Source: Bradyrhizobium zhengyangense
GTDB taxonomy: Bacteria; Pseudomonadota; Alphaproteobacteria; Rhizobiales; Xanthobacteraceae
Reading direction: 5' to 3'
DNA: 64,000 nt
Assembly (NCBI RefSeq): GCF_022012435.1
Contig: NZ_JAKLUA010000001.1
Span: forward strand, 496,001 to 560,000
The translations under genes and the position numbers were made by a program. The notes beneath the pieces are model-generated. The model was not told the origin of the DNA. It made no database searches and worked only from the letters and a program-made list of their open reading frames with translations. This document shows positions 1-9,377 of this stretch, piece by piece; position 1 is the stretch's first letter, and every line of letters begins with the position of its first letter.

Positions 1-3000
1 CCGTCGACTATGTGCTGCTGACAGCAACGTTCGACGGGTCCTGGGAGGCCTATGTCCGCGTCATCTGGCAGAAGGCCGCGCGCCTGCTCGATCTCATCTT
101 CTGCAATACCGAGGGCTATGTCCTCGGTTACGAAAACACCTATGAAGACTGGGGCATCTGGCTGAAGAGCCGGCAGAGTGAAGCCTACTTCCTCTACACC
201 ACGCCGGACCTGACCGTGGACGACACCCGCTTCCTGCGGATGGAAGAGCGGGTTTATCGGCGCGCCTCGGGCGCCGGTGCCGACAAGATCGTCACGGAAA
301 TCAAAATTCCCTCGCCGGAGGAGATTGCGCGACGGTCCATCTTCCAGGTGGACGGCCTGATCGGTGTCGATCCCACCGACGCAGGCTTCAGCAAGCCCCT
401 CACTCTCGAAGCCGCCGGTCGGCCCCCTTTCCGTCACGGCGTACGCGCGCTCGCCGGGCTCTACCATCTCGCCGACTTCTACCCGCCCGGCACGCATGAC
501 GGAGTGATCCTGCACCGTGCGGCGCATGAGCTGCTGCCCGAATTCGTCGCCATGATCAACGATGGCAACAGCTACGCCGAAGGCATCGGCCGCGCGCGCT
601 TGCGCATTGACGAGGCCATGACCTGGCTGATGACCCCGCCTGATGTCGCAGAGCCGCGCCGGGACCTGCCATTTATCCCGCCGGACGAACAGAAATTGCA
701 GGATCCCGGCAATGTGCAGGCCGGCATCGTGAAGGCTTACCCGGATTCGGACCATGGCGCCCTGCTGTTGTTGCAGTTCGCGACGCCCGCTGCGCTCGCC
801 GCCTTCTTGAACGTCCTGAAGGTGACGACCGAAGCCGACGCTCTGAGCGCGGGGCAGATCGTCACCAACATCGCCTTCACGGTCGAGGGCCTGCGCCACG
901 CCGGCCTGACGGATGATGAGGTGCGCAGCCTGCCGGATGAGTTCGTGCAGGGCATGCAACGGCGCGCCGGCCTGCTGGGCGACGTCCGCTGGAATCATCC
1001 TGAGCGATGGCGCCTGCCGGCGAGCAACTGGACGCTCGGGGCCGATGCGCCGGACCTGCGTGCAGATGATCCTACTCCGCGCATCGACCTGGGCGCCGTC
1101 CACGCCATGCTTCAGCTGCGCCACTTGTCCACGGCGACGCCGATGGCGGAGACGAGAGCAGCGTTGCTGGCCGAGATGAAGCGTCTGGTCGACGTGGATC
1201 CCGGCGTCAGGCCGCTCTCGATCCAGTGGATGCAGCGGCAGCGCGATGCCGCCGGTAACGTCCAGGACCATTTCGGTTTCAAGGACGGGACGTCCAATCC
1301 GGTGCTCAACAAACGCGATGCCGGCCTGCGCTATTCCAATCAGGTACATCTCGGCGAGATCCTGTGCGGCTATCCGAATGTGGCCGACAAGACCGCCCCC
1401 TACGGCGACGCCAGCAATCGTGCTCACGCCATGCTGCGCGACGGCAGTTTTCTGGCGCTGCGCAAACTGCGGCAGGATATCGAGGAGCTGGAGGAGGTCC
1501 TGCTTCGCAGCACGCGGCAGGCGACCGACGCGGCGGCCGCCGGCGACCCCGCCCCAGTCCTGACGCGCGAGACGCTTCTGGCCAAGATGATGGGGCGCTG
1601 GCCCACCGGCCACCCGAAGGCGGGCCAGCCGCTCACCCCTACTCCACCAGCCGGCCCGGGGTTCAATGACTTCAACTATGATTACGACACGAAGGCCCAG
1701 TCCTGCCCGTTCCACGCGCACATCAGGCGCGCAAATCCACGGGTGCGATTGACTCTGGCCGACGGCGGCGCCCGGCCGCCGCGTATCGTCCGACGCGGCA
1801 TGTCCTACGGTCCGCCCGTCAAGCGTGGCGACGCGCAGGCTGCCAAGGATGCCCTGCAACAGGAGCGCGGTCTCGTCTTCATGGCCTACAACGCCAGCCT
1901 CGGCGAGCAGTTCGAGGTGGTGCAGAGCTGGCTCGCCGGCGGCAACAGCTCGGGCAGTTCCTCCGGGGAGAGCGATCCGTTCCTCGGTCTCGCCGAAGCT
2001 GGCCGTCTCCGGCATTTCCGTTTCGAGCACGAAGGCCAGACCGTTCGCATGTCGCTCGACGGTTCGGACCGGCTCCACGACGAACCCCGCCCCTTCGTTC
2101 GTCTCGAATGGGGCGCGTATTTCTTCGCGCCATCGAAGAAGGCGTTGGCGAGCTTGCAACAATGGGCCGCAAGCCTCGGCCGCAAGCCGCTGGTGCCGTG
2201 GAGCGTGGACGATGGTGAAAAAGAAATCGCACGGCTGCGCGAGATCGAGCGCGTCGAGGGCGAAGCCGCTGCGATGGCAGGCTGGAAGACGGCGATCGAG
2301 GACCCGGATTCAGCTGCGAATTTCATCAATGCATCGGTATGGGCTGCGATCCGCGAGCGCCACGGCGGCGTGCTGCGCACACCCTTCGGGGTGCTGGTGG
2401 CCGACCGGGACATGGTCACACAGGTGCTGACCGATCCCTACCGCCATTTGACGATCACCGGCTATCTCCCCCGCATGCAAGTGTCGTTCGGCATTCTCTA
2501 TCTCGGCCGCGACGCCGGACAGGAAGACCAGGCCTACGAGCAGGAATCCGCCGTCTGCAATGACGCCATCATGGCTCTCGACCAGCCAGCCGCATTCGCG
2601 CTTGCACGTGCGACCACCCAGAAAGTCCTGCAAACCCTGGTAGACCTATCGATCGGCTTTGCCCAGGCCGACGGCGAAGCGAGCTGGGAGCTGACGGTCG
2701 ATGTGCGCGAGCTGCTGGAGCCGCTGCTGGCCGTGTTCTGTGAAGAGTGGTTCGGGCTGACCCAGGACGGAGGTTTCTTCCGCCGCGCCGGCTATCGCTG
2801 GGACTGGACGCCTGGCCAGCCACCCAACTATCCCGGCCATTTCCTGTCACCCTCGCGTTACATCTTCCAACCGCATCCCAATCAGCAGGTGGAGGCGATT
2901 GGTGCTGCGCACGGCTCGGCGGCACGGACCGCCATGATCGGCTTCCTCAACCGCTTCAACGCGACGATCAAGGCGCCCGTGACACGGGCCGTGCTCGATT

Positions 3001-4499
3001 CCCAACGGGCTCAGGGCGACATCCCGTTTGTGGCGCGCACCATTACCGGCTCCATGATGGGCTTCATTCCAACCGTCGAAGGCAATTTGCGCAGGATCTT
3101 GAATGAATGGCTGCGCGAAGGGACCTTGTGGTCGTTGCGCGCGCGCTATGCCGGCACGGCCGCAACGGATTACACCGATGCCCTCAACCGGTTGGGAGAC
3201 GACTTCATTCCCGCGATGCAGCTGCGTGCGGTGCCCGAATTGATATGGCGGACGGCTGTCGCGTCATTCGCGTTGGGGACGGGCGAGCACACGGTCGATG
3301 TCAAGCCAGGCGACATCGTCGTCGCCGGCGCGGTCTCCGCGACACAGCAGAACCTCGTCGACGGCCGTAAGGACTACTATCACGCCTTCGGCGGCAACAG
3401 GAGGGTCGCGGGCCATCCCACGCATGCGTGTCCCGGCGCGCATCCGGCGCTGGCCGTGATGTTGGGTTTCTTCAGCGGCCTGGTGGAGTCGACGCTGCCG
3501 TTGCGCGCGGGCCCCGCGCCGCTGACGTTGAGTTTGGACGGAAGGCTGCCGGAAAACCCCGGCTCTCCCCTCACCCTTGCCCTGGAGACCAGAATGCTAA
3601 CCGCCAACGATTTTCGTGCATTCGAATTGCGTTCGCCGTCTGTTGCCGCGCTCCACGATCCCCATGAATTTCAGATCCAGGAGGCCAAGAAGCTCCAGAA
3701 AGTGGCCACGGCCCAACTCGTGACACTCGGTGACTCCTGGCTGTTCAAATTCCCATTCGGCCTCCGGCCAAGCCTCGTCTCTTCGCTCGAGAAGCTCGGC
3801 TATGTTGCGGCTGACAGCCAGCGCTTCGGCACGTATGGCCGGCGGCTGGAGGAGATGGCCGGCGCCAATAGTCTGGATGAGATAAGGAACTGCTTCCAGA
3901 ACCCCGATCCCTCCGTACCGGCACCGCAGGCCATGCTGATCGGTGGCGGCGGAAATGACGTGGTCTCCGGCTACACCTCGCCGGCGAGCACGCCGCTGTA
4001 CAAGATGCTGCTCCAGGCGCCGCCCGCCGGCACCGATCCGCTGATCGAGAGTGAGGTTCACGCGTTCATCGACGTCAAGATCGCGAACTTCTACCGGACG
4101 ATCCTCGATTGTGTCGTCCACGAGCTGAAGGATCTGACCAACATTCCGATCCTGATCCATGACTACGATCATTCGATTCCTGACGGCCGCAAGGATCCGG
4201 TGGCAGGGCCCTGGCTGTTCCCGATCTTCCAGGCGCGCGGGATCACCGATCTGGCGGTGTCGCGAGACGTGACGCGACGTCTGATCGACAGGGTCGGCGC
4301 GATGGTGGCAACGGTCGCGGCCAGCTATCCCGGCCGCGTATTCCCCGTCAAAACCGCGGGCACGCTGGAAGCGGACCCTCGTTTTCCAGGAAATTACAAG
4401 CTGCTATGGGCCAACGAATTTCATCCGACCGAGGACGGCTTCGACCTGCTCGCCAAGGTGGTCGCCGACAAGCTCAAGAACGATTTCAATATCGGTTGA
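1..4499 (+). CDS. DyP-type peroxidase / cytochrome P450-like / SGNH hydrolase fusion protein (5' end missing)
   Basis: The frame is open to the left edge, so the true start lies upstream; about 1,498 codons are present. Residues are counted from the GTG at 12. Residues 1-120 resemble the N-terminal region of large DyP proteins (FDGSWEAY, TEGY). Residues about 235-740 are a DyP-type peroxidase: the GXXDG-like motif FGFKDGTSNP lies near 420, CPFHAHIRRANPR near 567-579 holds the expected proximal heme His, and RRGMSYG follows. Residues about 770-1220 are P450-like, with ACPGAH around Cys1140 as the predicted heme thiolate. Residues about 1237-1495 look like an SGNH/GDSL hydrolase (GDSW near 1239, GGGGND near 1310, and EFHPTEDG near 1468 with the His). 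Peroxidase, P450 and hydrolase in one chain suggests sequential oxidation and hydrolysis of a lipid-like substrate; that is inference. The stop is 14 bases from the convergent cyclase gene. Confidence 0.8.
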   Translation, partial: VDYVLLTATFDGSWEAYVRVIWQKAARLLDLIFCNTEGYVLGYENTYEDWGIWLKSRQSEAYFLYTTPDLTVDDTRFLRMEERVYRRASGAGADKIVTEIKIPSPEEIARRSIFQVDGLIGVDPTDAGFSKPLTLEAAGRPPFRHGVRALAGLYHLADFYPPGTHDGVILHRAAHELLPEFVAMINDGNSYAEGIGRARLRIDEAMTWLMTPPDVAEPRRDLPFIPPDEQKLQDPGNVQAGIVKAYPDSDHGALLLLQFATPAALAAFLNVLKVTTEADALSAGQIVTNIAFTVEGLRHAGLTDDEVRSLPDEFVQGMQRRAGLLGDVRWNHPERWRLPASNWTLGADAPDLRADDPTPRIDLGAVHAMLQLRHLSTATPMAETRAALLAEMKRLVDVDPGVRPLSIQWMQRQRDAAGNVQDHFGFKDGTSNPVLNKRDAGLRYSNQVHLGEILCGYPNVADKTAPYGDASNRAHAMLRDGSFLALRKLRQDIEELEEVLLRSTRQATDAAAAGDPAPVLTRETLLAKMMGRWPTGHPKAGQPLTPTPPAGPGFNDFNYDYDTKAQSCPFHAHIRRANPRVRLTLADGGARPPRIVRRGMSYGPPVKRGDAQAAKDALQQERGLVFMAYNASLGEQFEVVQSWLAGGNSSGSSSGESDPFLGLAEAGRLRHFRFEHEGQTVRMSLDGSDRLHDEPRPFVRLEWGAYFFAPSKKALASLQQWAASLGRKPLVPWSVDDGEKEIARLREIERVEGEAAAMAGWKTAIEDPDSAANFINASVWAAIRERHGGVLRTPFGVLVADRDMVTQVLTDPYRHLTITGYLPRMQVSFGILYLGRDAGQEDQAYEQESAVCNDAIMALDQPAAFALARATTQKVLQTLVDLSIGFAQADGEASWELTVDVRELLEPLLAVFCEEWFGLTQDGGFFRRAGYRWDWTPGQPPNYPGHFLSPSRYIFQPHPNQQVEAIGAAHGSAARTAMIGFLNRFNATIKAPVTRAVLDSQRAQGDIPFVARTITGSMMGFIPTVEGNLRRILNEWLREGTLWSLRARYAGTAATDYTDALNRLGDDFIPAMQLRAVPELIWRTAVASFALGTGEHTVDVKPGDIVVAGAVSATQQNLVDGRKDYYHAFGGNRRVAGHPTHACPGAHPALAVMLGFFSGLVESTLPLRAGPAPLTLSLDGRLPENPGSPLTLALETRMLTANDFRAFELRSPSVAALHDPHEFQIQEAKKLQKVATAQLVTLGDSWLFKFPFGLRPSLVSSLEKLGYVAADSQRFGTYGRRLEEMAGANSLDEIRNCFQNPDPSVPAPQAMLIGGGGNDVVSGYTSPASTPLYKMLLQAPPAGTDPLIESEVHAFIDVKIANFYRTILDCVVHELKDLTNIPILIHDYDHSIPDGRKDPVAGPWLFPIFQARGITDLAVSRDVTRRLIDRVGAMVATVAASYPGRVFPVKTAGTLEADPRFPGNYKLLWANEFHPTEDGFDLLAKVVADKLKNDFNIG

Positions 4500-4513
4500 A
4501 GAGAGCCGCCGGC

Positions 4514-7500
4514 TTACAGGAGACGGCTTGTCTGTTCCGCATGCCAGTGCATGCCGAGCGCGTTGAGCCTTTCGGCAGCCTCGGTTGCGGTTTGACGGGC
4601 CGCTTCGCCCTGCCCTTGCTGCGCGAGAAGCTCGGCGCGCGCGGCCAGATTCAGAGCAGCATCGCGCAGCGAGCCGCGCCAGCCTGCGGAGCTCTCGGCC
4701 CGCAGCAACCAGCGCCGGCTTCGTCCAAAATCGCCCCGACGGGCCGCGAGCCTCGCGAGCGCGCGGCACGCCATTGCCTCGCCCAGCCGCTCACCCTCGC
4801 GCGCGCGGCCCAGCACGTGGGCTGCATACCGCCGTGCCGTATCGACATCGCCTTCGGCCGCCGCCGCCTCGACCAGCCAGCTATATTGAACCGACGTGTA
4901 GAAGTGAAAGTTGCGCCGCTCCATCCATTGCGCGGCGTTTCGTAGCTGCTGCAAACCATCGGCGTCGCCGGTCGTGGACCAGCGGGCAAATCCTGACGCA
5001 GCGCGGCACGCTGCCAGCATCAGCAGGCTGCGCATGTTTTCGGCGGCGCGGGCGCCCTCCACGGCCAATTGCTCAGCCTCCTGCCAACGGCCTTGCCAGA
5101 CCAGCGCGACCGAGATCCAATTGCGCACCGAGCTGACGACCGGATGGGTCGAACCTTCGACCAGGCTCATCGCTTCGTTGAAGCACTCGTGAGCGCCATC
5201 GAAATCGCCACGATCGGCCAGGATGCTGCCCGTGCAGGACAGCGAATAGGCCGAGCCGACGGCGATCGCGCCATGTCGGCGGCTGCGCGCAGTCGAGATG
5301 GCGGCGTCGATCAAGGCGGTGGCCTCGTCGTATTGGCAGCTCGCGGCGAGAATCTGGCCCAGCACGGCTTTTATCCGGGCGATCAGGCGCGGCTCGCCGT
5401 GCTTGTGCGCCCATTCCAGCGCCGTTCTCGTGTGCGTCACCCCTTCGCGAAAGCGGCCGAAGCCGTAGCACATGTAGCCGAGCCACTCATAGGCACCGGC
5501 CGTTGCGCCGGTGTCGCCGAGCGAGGACGCGATCGCGACCGCCCGTTCGAACACGCTGGTGTCCTCGGTCAACGACAGGGGATCGAAGATGTTGGCCATG
5601 CCGAGTTTGTTCGCCAGCAAGCACCAGCGCAGGGACTGCTCGCGCGAGCGTTCCGGCACGCGATCCAGCGCATCCATGGCGGCCTTATATTGGGACCCGG
5701 CAAGGTCCAGCGCGAAGGCGGCCATGGCCTTGTCGCCAGCGCGTTCGGCATAATGAGCCGCGTTTTCCCAATGGCCTGCGCCGCGCGAATGGTAGGCCAG
5801 GGCTTCCAGCGTATCTTCGCGATCGGCCTGCTCGGACCGCGCCAGCAAACTGGCTTCGATGCGCTTGTGCAAGGCCTGACGCTCGTGCAGGGTGATGCTG
5901 TCGTAGACAGCATCCCGCGTGATGCCGTGCTTGAAGCGAAGCACATCGCCGGCTGGATCGGCGAAGAGAAAATCCGCGTCGGCCAACGCCCGCAAGGTCT
6001 CCGCGTCGGGCTCGCTGCCGCAGGCCGCCATGAGTAGGCTTTTCGGCACCGTGTTTCCGATCACCGCGGCGGCGCGGACGACCTTCACCTGACCGGGCGG
6101 CAGGCGCGACAGGCGCGAAGCGACCAGCGTGGCGATCCATCCGCCTTGCTGGCTGCGCATCTCGAACGATGCACTGTCGTTGGCTGCGATCGAATGGCAC
6201 AGCTCTTCGATGAACAATGGCACCCCGCCGGCATAGGCGTGAACACGGGCCACCAGGAAAGGATCGGCCTGTGGCACCCAGCGTCGTACGGCGATGTCGG
6301 TTTCCTGTCCCTCGAACGGCTCCAGCCGCATATGCGGCGCGCCGGAAATCCACTCGGTTCCGTCGTCGCGCGGCCGGCTGGCGAGGATGAAGCGCGGTCC
6401 GTTAGGCAATTGCAGGAGCTTTTCCAGCAACTGCCGGCTCGCGTCGTCGGACCATTGCCAATCGTCGATCACCATCATCAACGCGCCCTGCGCGGACAGG
6501 ACGGTAAAGAAGCCGAGCAGGTCACCGACGACGCCATCGACGGTCATGCGACCGCCGCGCGCATCGGCACCCGTTGAGGCGAGTGCGATGATCGTTTCCG
6601 CGCGTGAACCGAGTTGGGCGAACCATGGCTGCAGGGCGTCGCGCGCCGTCTCGTCGGCCTCGGCGATGGATGCGTTCGGTCCTATTCCCAAAGATGTGCG
6701 CAGCATCTGCAGAAACGGTTGCAGCACCTCCGCACCGACATAGCTCTCGCAACTGCCCCGCAGCAGCTTGAACTGATCGGTATCGCAGTCTCGCAGCACC
6801 TCTTCCAGCAGCCGCGTTTTGCCAAGTCCAGGACCGCCGACGATGACCGCACAACGTCGCGAGACCGGCTGTGGTTCGCTGAGAAAGCCGGTCAAGAAGT
6901 CGAATGCTTCATTGCGCCCGGTGAAGGGCGTCAAGCCGCGCCTGGACGTTGCGTCAAACCGCCGGGTCACCGTGCTTCGTCGCAGCACCGCGCGCGCCTG
7001 CGGCATGTCCGGTCCCGCATCTGTCACCTGAACCGGGGCGCCGAGCTCGAAGAAATTCGCATGCGGACCGAGGGCATCAACGCTGGCGAGGATCTGGCCC
7101 GGGGCAGCCCGACGCGACAGATGCGCAGCCGTGTTCACGACATCGCCGACCAGGTCATATCGGCCGGACTCGATATCCCCCTCAGTCAGGAGCAAGGTGC
7201 CGGCGTGGATGCCCGAATGCATGCGGAGCGGCAGCAGAGCTGGGGACACGCTGTCGTGGCGCAACAACCCGACCCACCTGTGAATGTCGATGGCGGCTTC
7301 GGCGGCACGACGACCGTCATCCTCGCCGGACCGCGGATAGCCGAACACGGCGAGAACGCCATCTCCCTGCGTCCGGATGACGCGCCCACCATGCTTGGAC
7401 ACCGCGCGATGCCAGATATCCCTGAGCTGCCCCAGCAGTTCGGAGAGATGTTCGGATTCGATTTCCCGGCCCAGCACGGTGGACCCGACGAGGTCAGAGA

Positions 7501-7555
7501 AAAGCACCGTCAATCGATGACGTTCGCCTTTCAGGTCGCGGGACTGCGTGTTCAT
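4514..7555 (-). CDS. Class III adenylate/guanylate cyclase-like protein with AAA ATPase and TPR domains
   Basis: A protein of 1,013 residues from the ATG at 7555. A TTG at 7627 would add 24 residues but has no ribosome site, so I prefer the ATG. Residues about 10-190 are a class III cyclase domain: LFSDLVGST and TQGDGVLAVFGYP supply the two metal-binding Asp. The segment VVNTAAHL has His where active cyclases usually have the transition-state Arg (N-x3-R), so catalysis is doubtful. An ATPase domain follows, with Walker A GGPGLGKT near 236-243 and Walker B LMMVIDDW. The C-terminal half is helical TPR-like repeat. This layout matches bacterial cyclase/ATPase/TPR signalling proteins related to LuxR-type MalT/STAND regulators, but I see no HTH. 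The input signal is unknown. It stands alone between a convergent gene and a gene-free stretch. Confidence 0.85.
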   Translation of the reverse strand: MNTQSRDLKGERHRLTVLFSDLVGSTVLGREIESEHLSELLGQLRDIWHRAVSKHGGRVIRTQGDGVLAVFGYPRSGEDDGRRAAEAAIDIHRWVGLLRHDSVSPALLPLRMHSGIHAGTLLLTEGDIESGRYDLVGDVVNTAAHLSRRAAPGQILASVDALGPHANFFELGAPVQVTDAGPDMPQARAVLRRSTVTRRFDATSRRGLTPFTGRNEAFDFLTGFLSEPQPVSRRCAVIVGGPGLGKTRLLEEVLRDCDTDQFKLLRGSCESYVGAEVLQPFLQMLRTSLGIGPNASIAEADETARDALQPWFAQLGSRAETIIALASTGADARGGRMTVDGVVGDLLGFFTVLSAQGALMMVIDDWQWSDDASRQLLEKLLQLPNGPRFILASRPRDDGTEWISGAPHMRLEPFEGQETDIAVRRWVPQADPFLVARVHAYAGGVPLFIEELCHSIAANDSASFEMRSQQGGWIATLVASRLSRLPPGQVKVVRAAAVIGNTVPKSLLMAACGSEPDAETLRALADADFLFADPAGDVLRFKHGITRDAVYDSITLHERQALHKRIEASLLARSEQADREDTLEALAYHSRGAGHWENAAHYAERAGDKAMAAFALDLAGSQYKAAMDALDRVPERSREQSLRWCLLANKLGMANIFDPLSLTEDTSVFERAVAIASSLGDTGATAGAYEWLGYMCYGFGRFREGVTHTRTALEWAHKHGEPRLIARIKAVLGQILAASCQYDEATALIDAAISTARSRRHGAIAVGSAYSLSCTGSILADRGDFDGAHECFNEAMSLVEGSTHPVVSSVRNWISVALVWQGRWQEAEQLAVEGARAAENMRSLLMLAACRAASGFARWSTTGDADGLQQLRNAAQWMERRNFHFYTSVQYSWLVEAAAAEGDVDTARRYAAHVLGRAREGERLGEAMACRALARLAARRGDFGRSRRWLLRAESSAGWRGSLRDAALNLAARAELLAQQGQGEAARQTATEAAERLNALGMHWHAEQTSRLL

Positions 7556-7958
7556 CGGCGCTGTCGAGGCCAGCTCGTTCCCAAACAGCAAGCACGGCCC
7601 AAGCTGGCGCCAGACCGGATGCCGCAAGATATATCATACACGCCCGCAAGTTGCCGGCTAGCGTCCGCAGGTGCAAAGGTAAATCTCGCGCAGCGGCATT
7701 TGCGAATGACAGATTCGCGGCCGCGGCCGCCTGAAAACCAGCTCTAATCACCTGATGCACGCCCCTCGGGCGGATCACCCAAATAATTGGCTGATGCAGG
7801 AAGGCAGGACGGCCGGCACCTCCCCTCCCAAAAGGCCCGGTGACATTCGGTCGCGACAGAACCGGGACCCGCTCCGGCCGAAATCCGCGATACCGGCGTC
7901 GGGCGTCAGCACGATACCACCGCGAACCGGACGATCCGTTGCGCGATCGCCCGGCTTC
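7556..7958. other. Gene-free stretch upstream of the cyclase gene
   Basis: About 400 bases between the cyclase start and the protease stop. Short open frames on both strands have no ribosome site and no recognisable product. The part near 7640-7750 presumably carries the cyclase promoter. I see no clear -35/-10 pair, operator or RNA gene. Confidence 0.4.
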
Positions 7959-8708
7959 CTACTGTGCGGCCACAAAGAGCCTCCTGACCGCGTCGACCGG
8001 CGCAGCGAAGGCAAACCCGCTCCGTCGCGCCAGGACGACCCCGATCAGCTTCCCCTGCAGATTGACCAGCGCGCCGCCCGAACTCCCTTGGGCGACGCGA
8101 ACATCCGATTGGATCAGATCGCCGTTGGCGATGCCGGGGCACGAACGATGGAGGGCTGACACGATGCCAACTGTCACGCTCTGTCCCCAATCCCCTGGAT
8201 TTCCGATCGCCAGGACCGGCGCTCCCACCTCGAGCGCGCTAGCGTAATCGAGAGTTATCGCGCGCAGATTGTCGGGGGCGACGCGGAGCAGCGCAACGTC
8301 GTCTCGATCGGATCGTACGAGCACAAGGGCGTCCAACGCCCGGCCATCCTGGAGCTGTGCCTTTACGACCGAGGCGCTGGCGACCAGGTGATTTGCGGTC
8401 ACGATGAAACCCGCCAGGGCGTCCACGACGACACCCGCTCCCTGCCATTCTCGTGGTGTGGGAGGATCCGGGAATCCGGCTTCCGGATCGAAGATTCGAG
8501 GCTCCGAGGGCAGGCCCCAAGCCCGGATTCCCACCACGGCCGGCGAGATGCGTTTGACCAGAGGCGCAAGGTTCATGGTCGAGAACGTCTCTGCCTGCTC
8601 CCTGTCAAATTCATTGGCTCGGCAAACGCCCGATCCAAGCACAAGCGCCAGGCTCAATGCCGACACGATCGTGGATTTGAGGAAGCGGGAGAAGGTACAA
8701 AGCGGCAT
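7959..8708 (-). CDS. HtrA-like trypsin-fold serine protease without PDZ domain
   Basis: A 249-residue exported S1C-type protease. The ATG at 8708 follows GGAGG by 7 bases, which beats the GTG at 8741. Residues 1-31 form a signal peptide (hydrophobic core SALSLALVLG). The catalytic triad is visible: His107 in TANHLV, Asp137 in RDDVALL, and Ser210 in QGSSGGAL. Degradosome-type HtrA/DegP proteins carry one or two PDZ domains after the protease; here the chain ends about 30 residues after the Ser motif, so only the protease domain is present. It probably acts in the periplasm, perhaps on damaged proteins. A FixK/FNR-type box centred 73 bases upstream would place a transcript start about 30 bases before the ATG. 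Confidence 0.85.
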   Translation of the reverse strand: MPLCTFSRFLKSTIVSALSLALVLGSGVCRANEFDREQAETFSTMNLAPLVKRISPAVVGIRAWGLPSEPRIFDPEAGFPDPPTPREWQGAGVVVDALAGFIVTANHLVASASVVKAQLQDGRALDALVLVRSDRDDVALLRVAPDNLRAITLDYASALEVGAPVLAIGNPGDWGQSVTVGIVSALHRSCPGIANGDLIQSDVRVAQGSSGGALVNLQGKLIGVVLARRSGFAFAAPVDAVRRLFVAAQ

Positions 8709-8774
8709 GAGGGACGCCTCCGGCGATCCGAGTGACGCCACTCAAGAAGCCTAACAACAGCGGTTCGGCGCGAT

Positions 8775-8788
8775 TTGAGAATTCTCAA
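8775..8788. promoter_or_regulatory. FixK/FNR-type box TTGAGAATTCTCAA
   Basis: A perfect 14-base palindrome matching TTGA-N6-TCAA, the core of CRP/FNR-family sites including rhizobial FixK. It lies between the divergent protease gene (start 73 bases away) and the small membrane gene at 8961 (180 bases away). A class II site near -41 would fit the protease best. Binding is inferred. Confidence 0.55.
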
Positions 8789-8960
8789 TGTTCGCCACGC
8801 CGGCTTCGGAACCTCCTCGTGAACGTCGGACCGCCGCGCCCTCTTCCATGCGTCCTTACGGATATGTCCTTAGGTGAAAGGCCCGAATTTCGGCCCTCCG
8901 ACCGATGCGTTAAAGATCCATTGCCAGCGTGAATTCGGCTCGTTGACGATGGAGCCTGCC

Positions 8961-9176
8961 GTGAATCACTCGATCTACACCATCGATAAGACAACCCATC
9001 TGAAGGTGGTTGTCTTGGTGCTCGTCGGCAGCATCGCCATGATGGCGATCACGCTGACTGCCCATTTGGCTCATCCTGAAGTCAATGCGCGGGCGACGGC
9101 GACCCGGACCGTCTACAAGCCTGATCCCGGTCATACCCTGACCGAACTGACCCGACACGAGAAGCATCCAATCTAG
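8961..9176 (+). CDS. Small single-pass membrane protein
   Basis: A 71-residue protein starting at GTG 8961, with GGAG 6 bases upstream; an in-frame ATG at 8949 is possible but has a poorer site. It begins NHSIYTIDKTTHLK, followed by one hydrophobic helix (VVVLVLVGSIAMMAITL), then a charged tail. I recall similar short NHSIY...THLK proteins scattered through Bradyrhizobium genomes, all of unknown function. The topology suggests a cytoplasmic N-terminus and a periplasmic tail. It is followed after 22 bases by another tiny membrane gene and lies in a group of probable low-oxygen genes. Confidence 0.7.
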   Translation: MNHSIYTIDKTTHLKVVVLVLVGSIAMMAITLTAHLAHPEVNARATATRTVYKPDPGHTLTELTRHEKHPI

Positions 9177-9198
9177 ATCATTTGACGGAGAGCAACGA

Positions 9199-9336
9199 AT
9201 GACCAACGAAGCGATCAAGGCGCTGATGGTACTTGCGCTCTACGGGATCCTTGAGATCGCGCTGTTTTCCCCGGCAATCGGCAAATTCGCCAAGCGTATC
9301 GTGCCGTCTGGCAACCGTCGCGCCCGCGACAGGTAA
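9199..9336 (+). CDS. Tiny membrane protein (45 aa)
   Basis: Forty-five codons from ATG 9199, with GGAG 8 bases upstream, ending at TAA 9334-9336. The sequence has one hydrophobic helix (LMVLALYGILEIALFSPAIG) and a very basic tail (KRIVPSGNRRARDR), as in single-pass membrane microproteins. It probably shares a transcript with the 71-residue gene just upstream, and a strong hairpin follows 11 bases after the stop. The function is not recognisable. Gene-like spacing, ribosome site and terminator make it likely to be real. Confidence 0.6.
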   Translation: MTNEAIKALMVLALYGILEIALFSPAIGKFAKRIVPSGNRRARDR

Positions 9337-9347
9337 ATTCAGGAGGA

Positions 9348-9371
9348 CGCACCCCGCGACTGCGGTGTGCG
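9348..9371. terminator. Hairpin between convergent genes
   Basis: A 10-base stem (CGCACCCCGC/GCGGTGTGCG, one mismatch) with a 4-base loop, followed by a short CTTTG. It lies between the 45-codon gene and the convergent CBS-BON gene and could end transcription from both sides. Confidence 0.5.
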
Positions 9372-9377
9372 CTTTGA

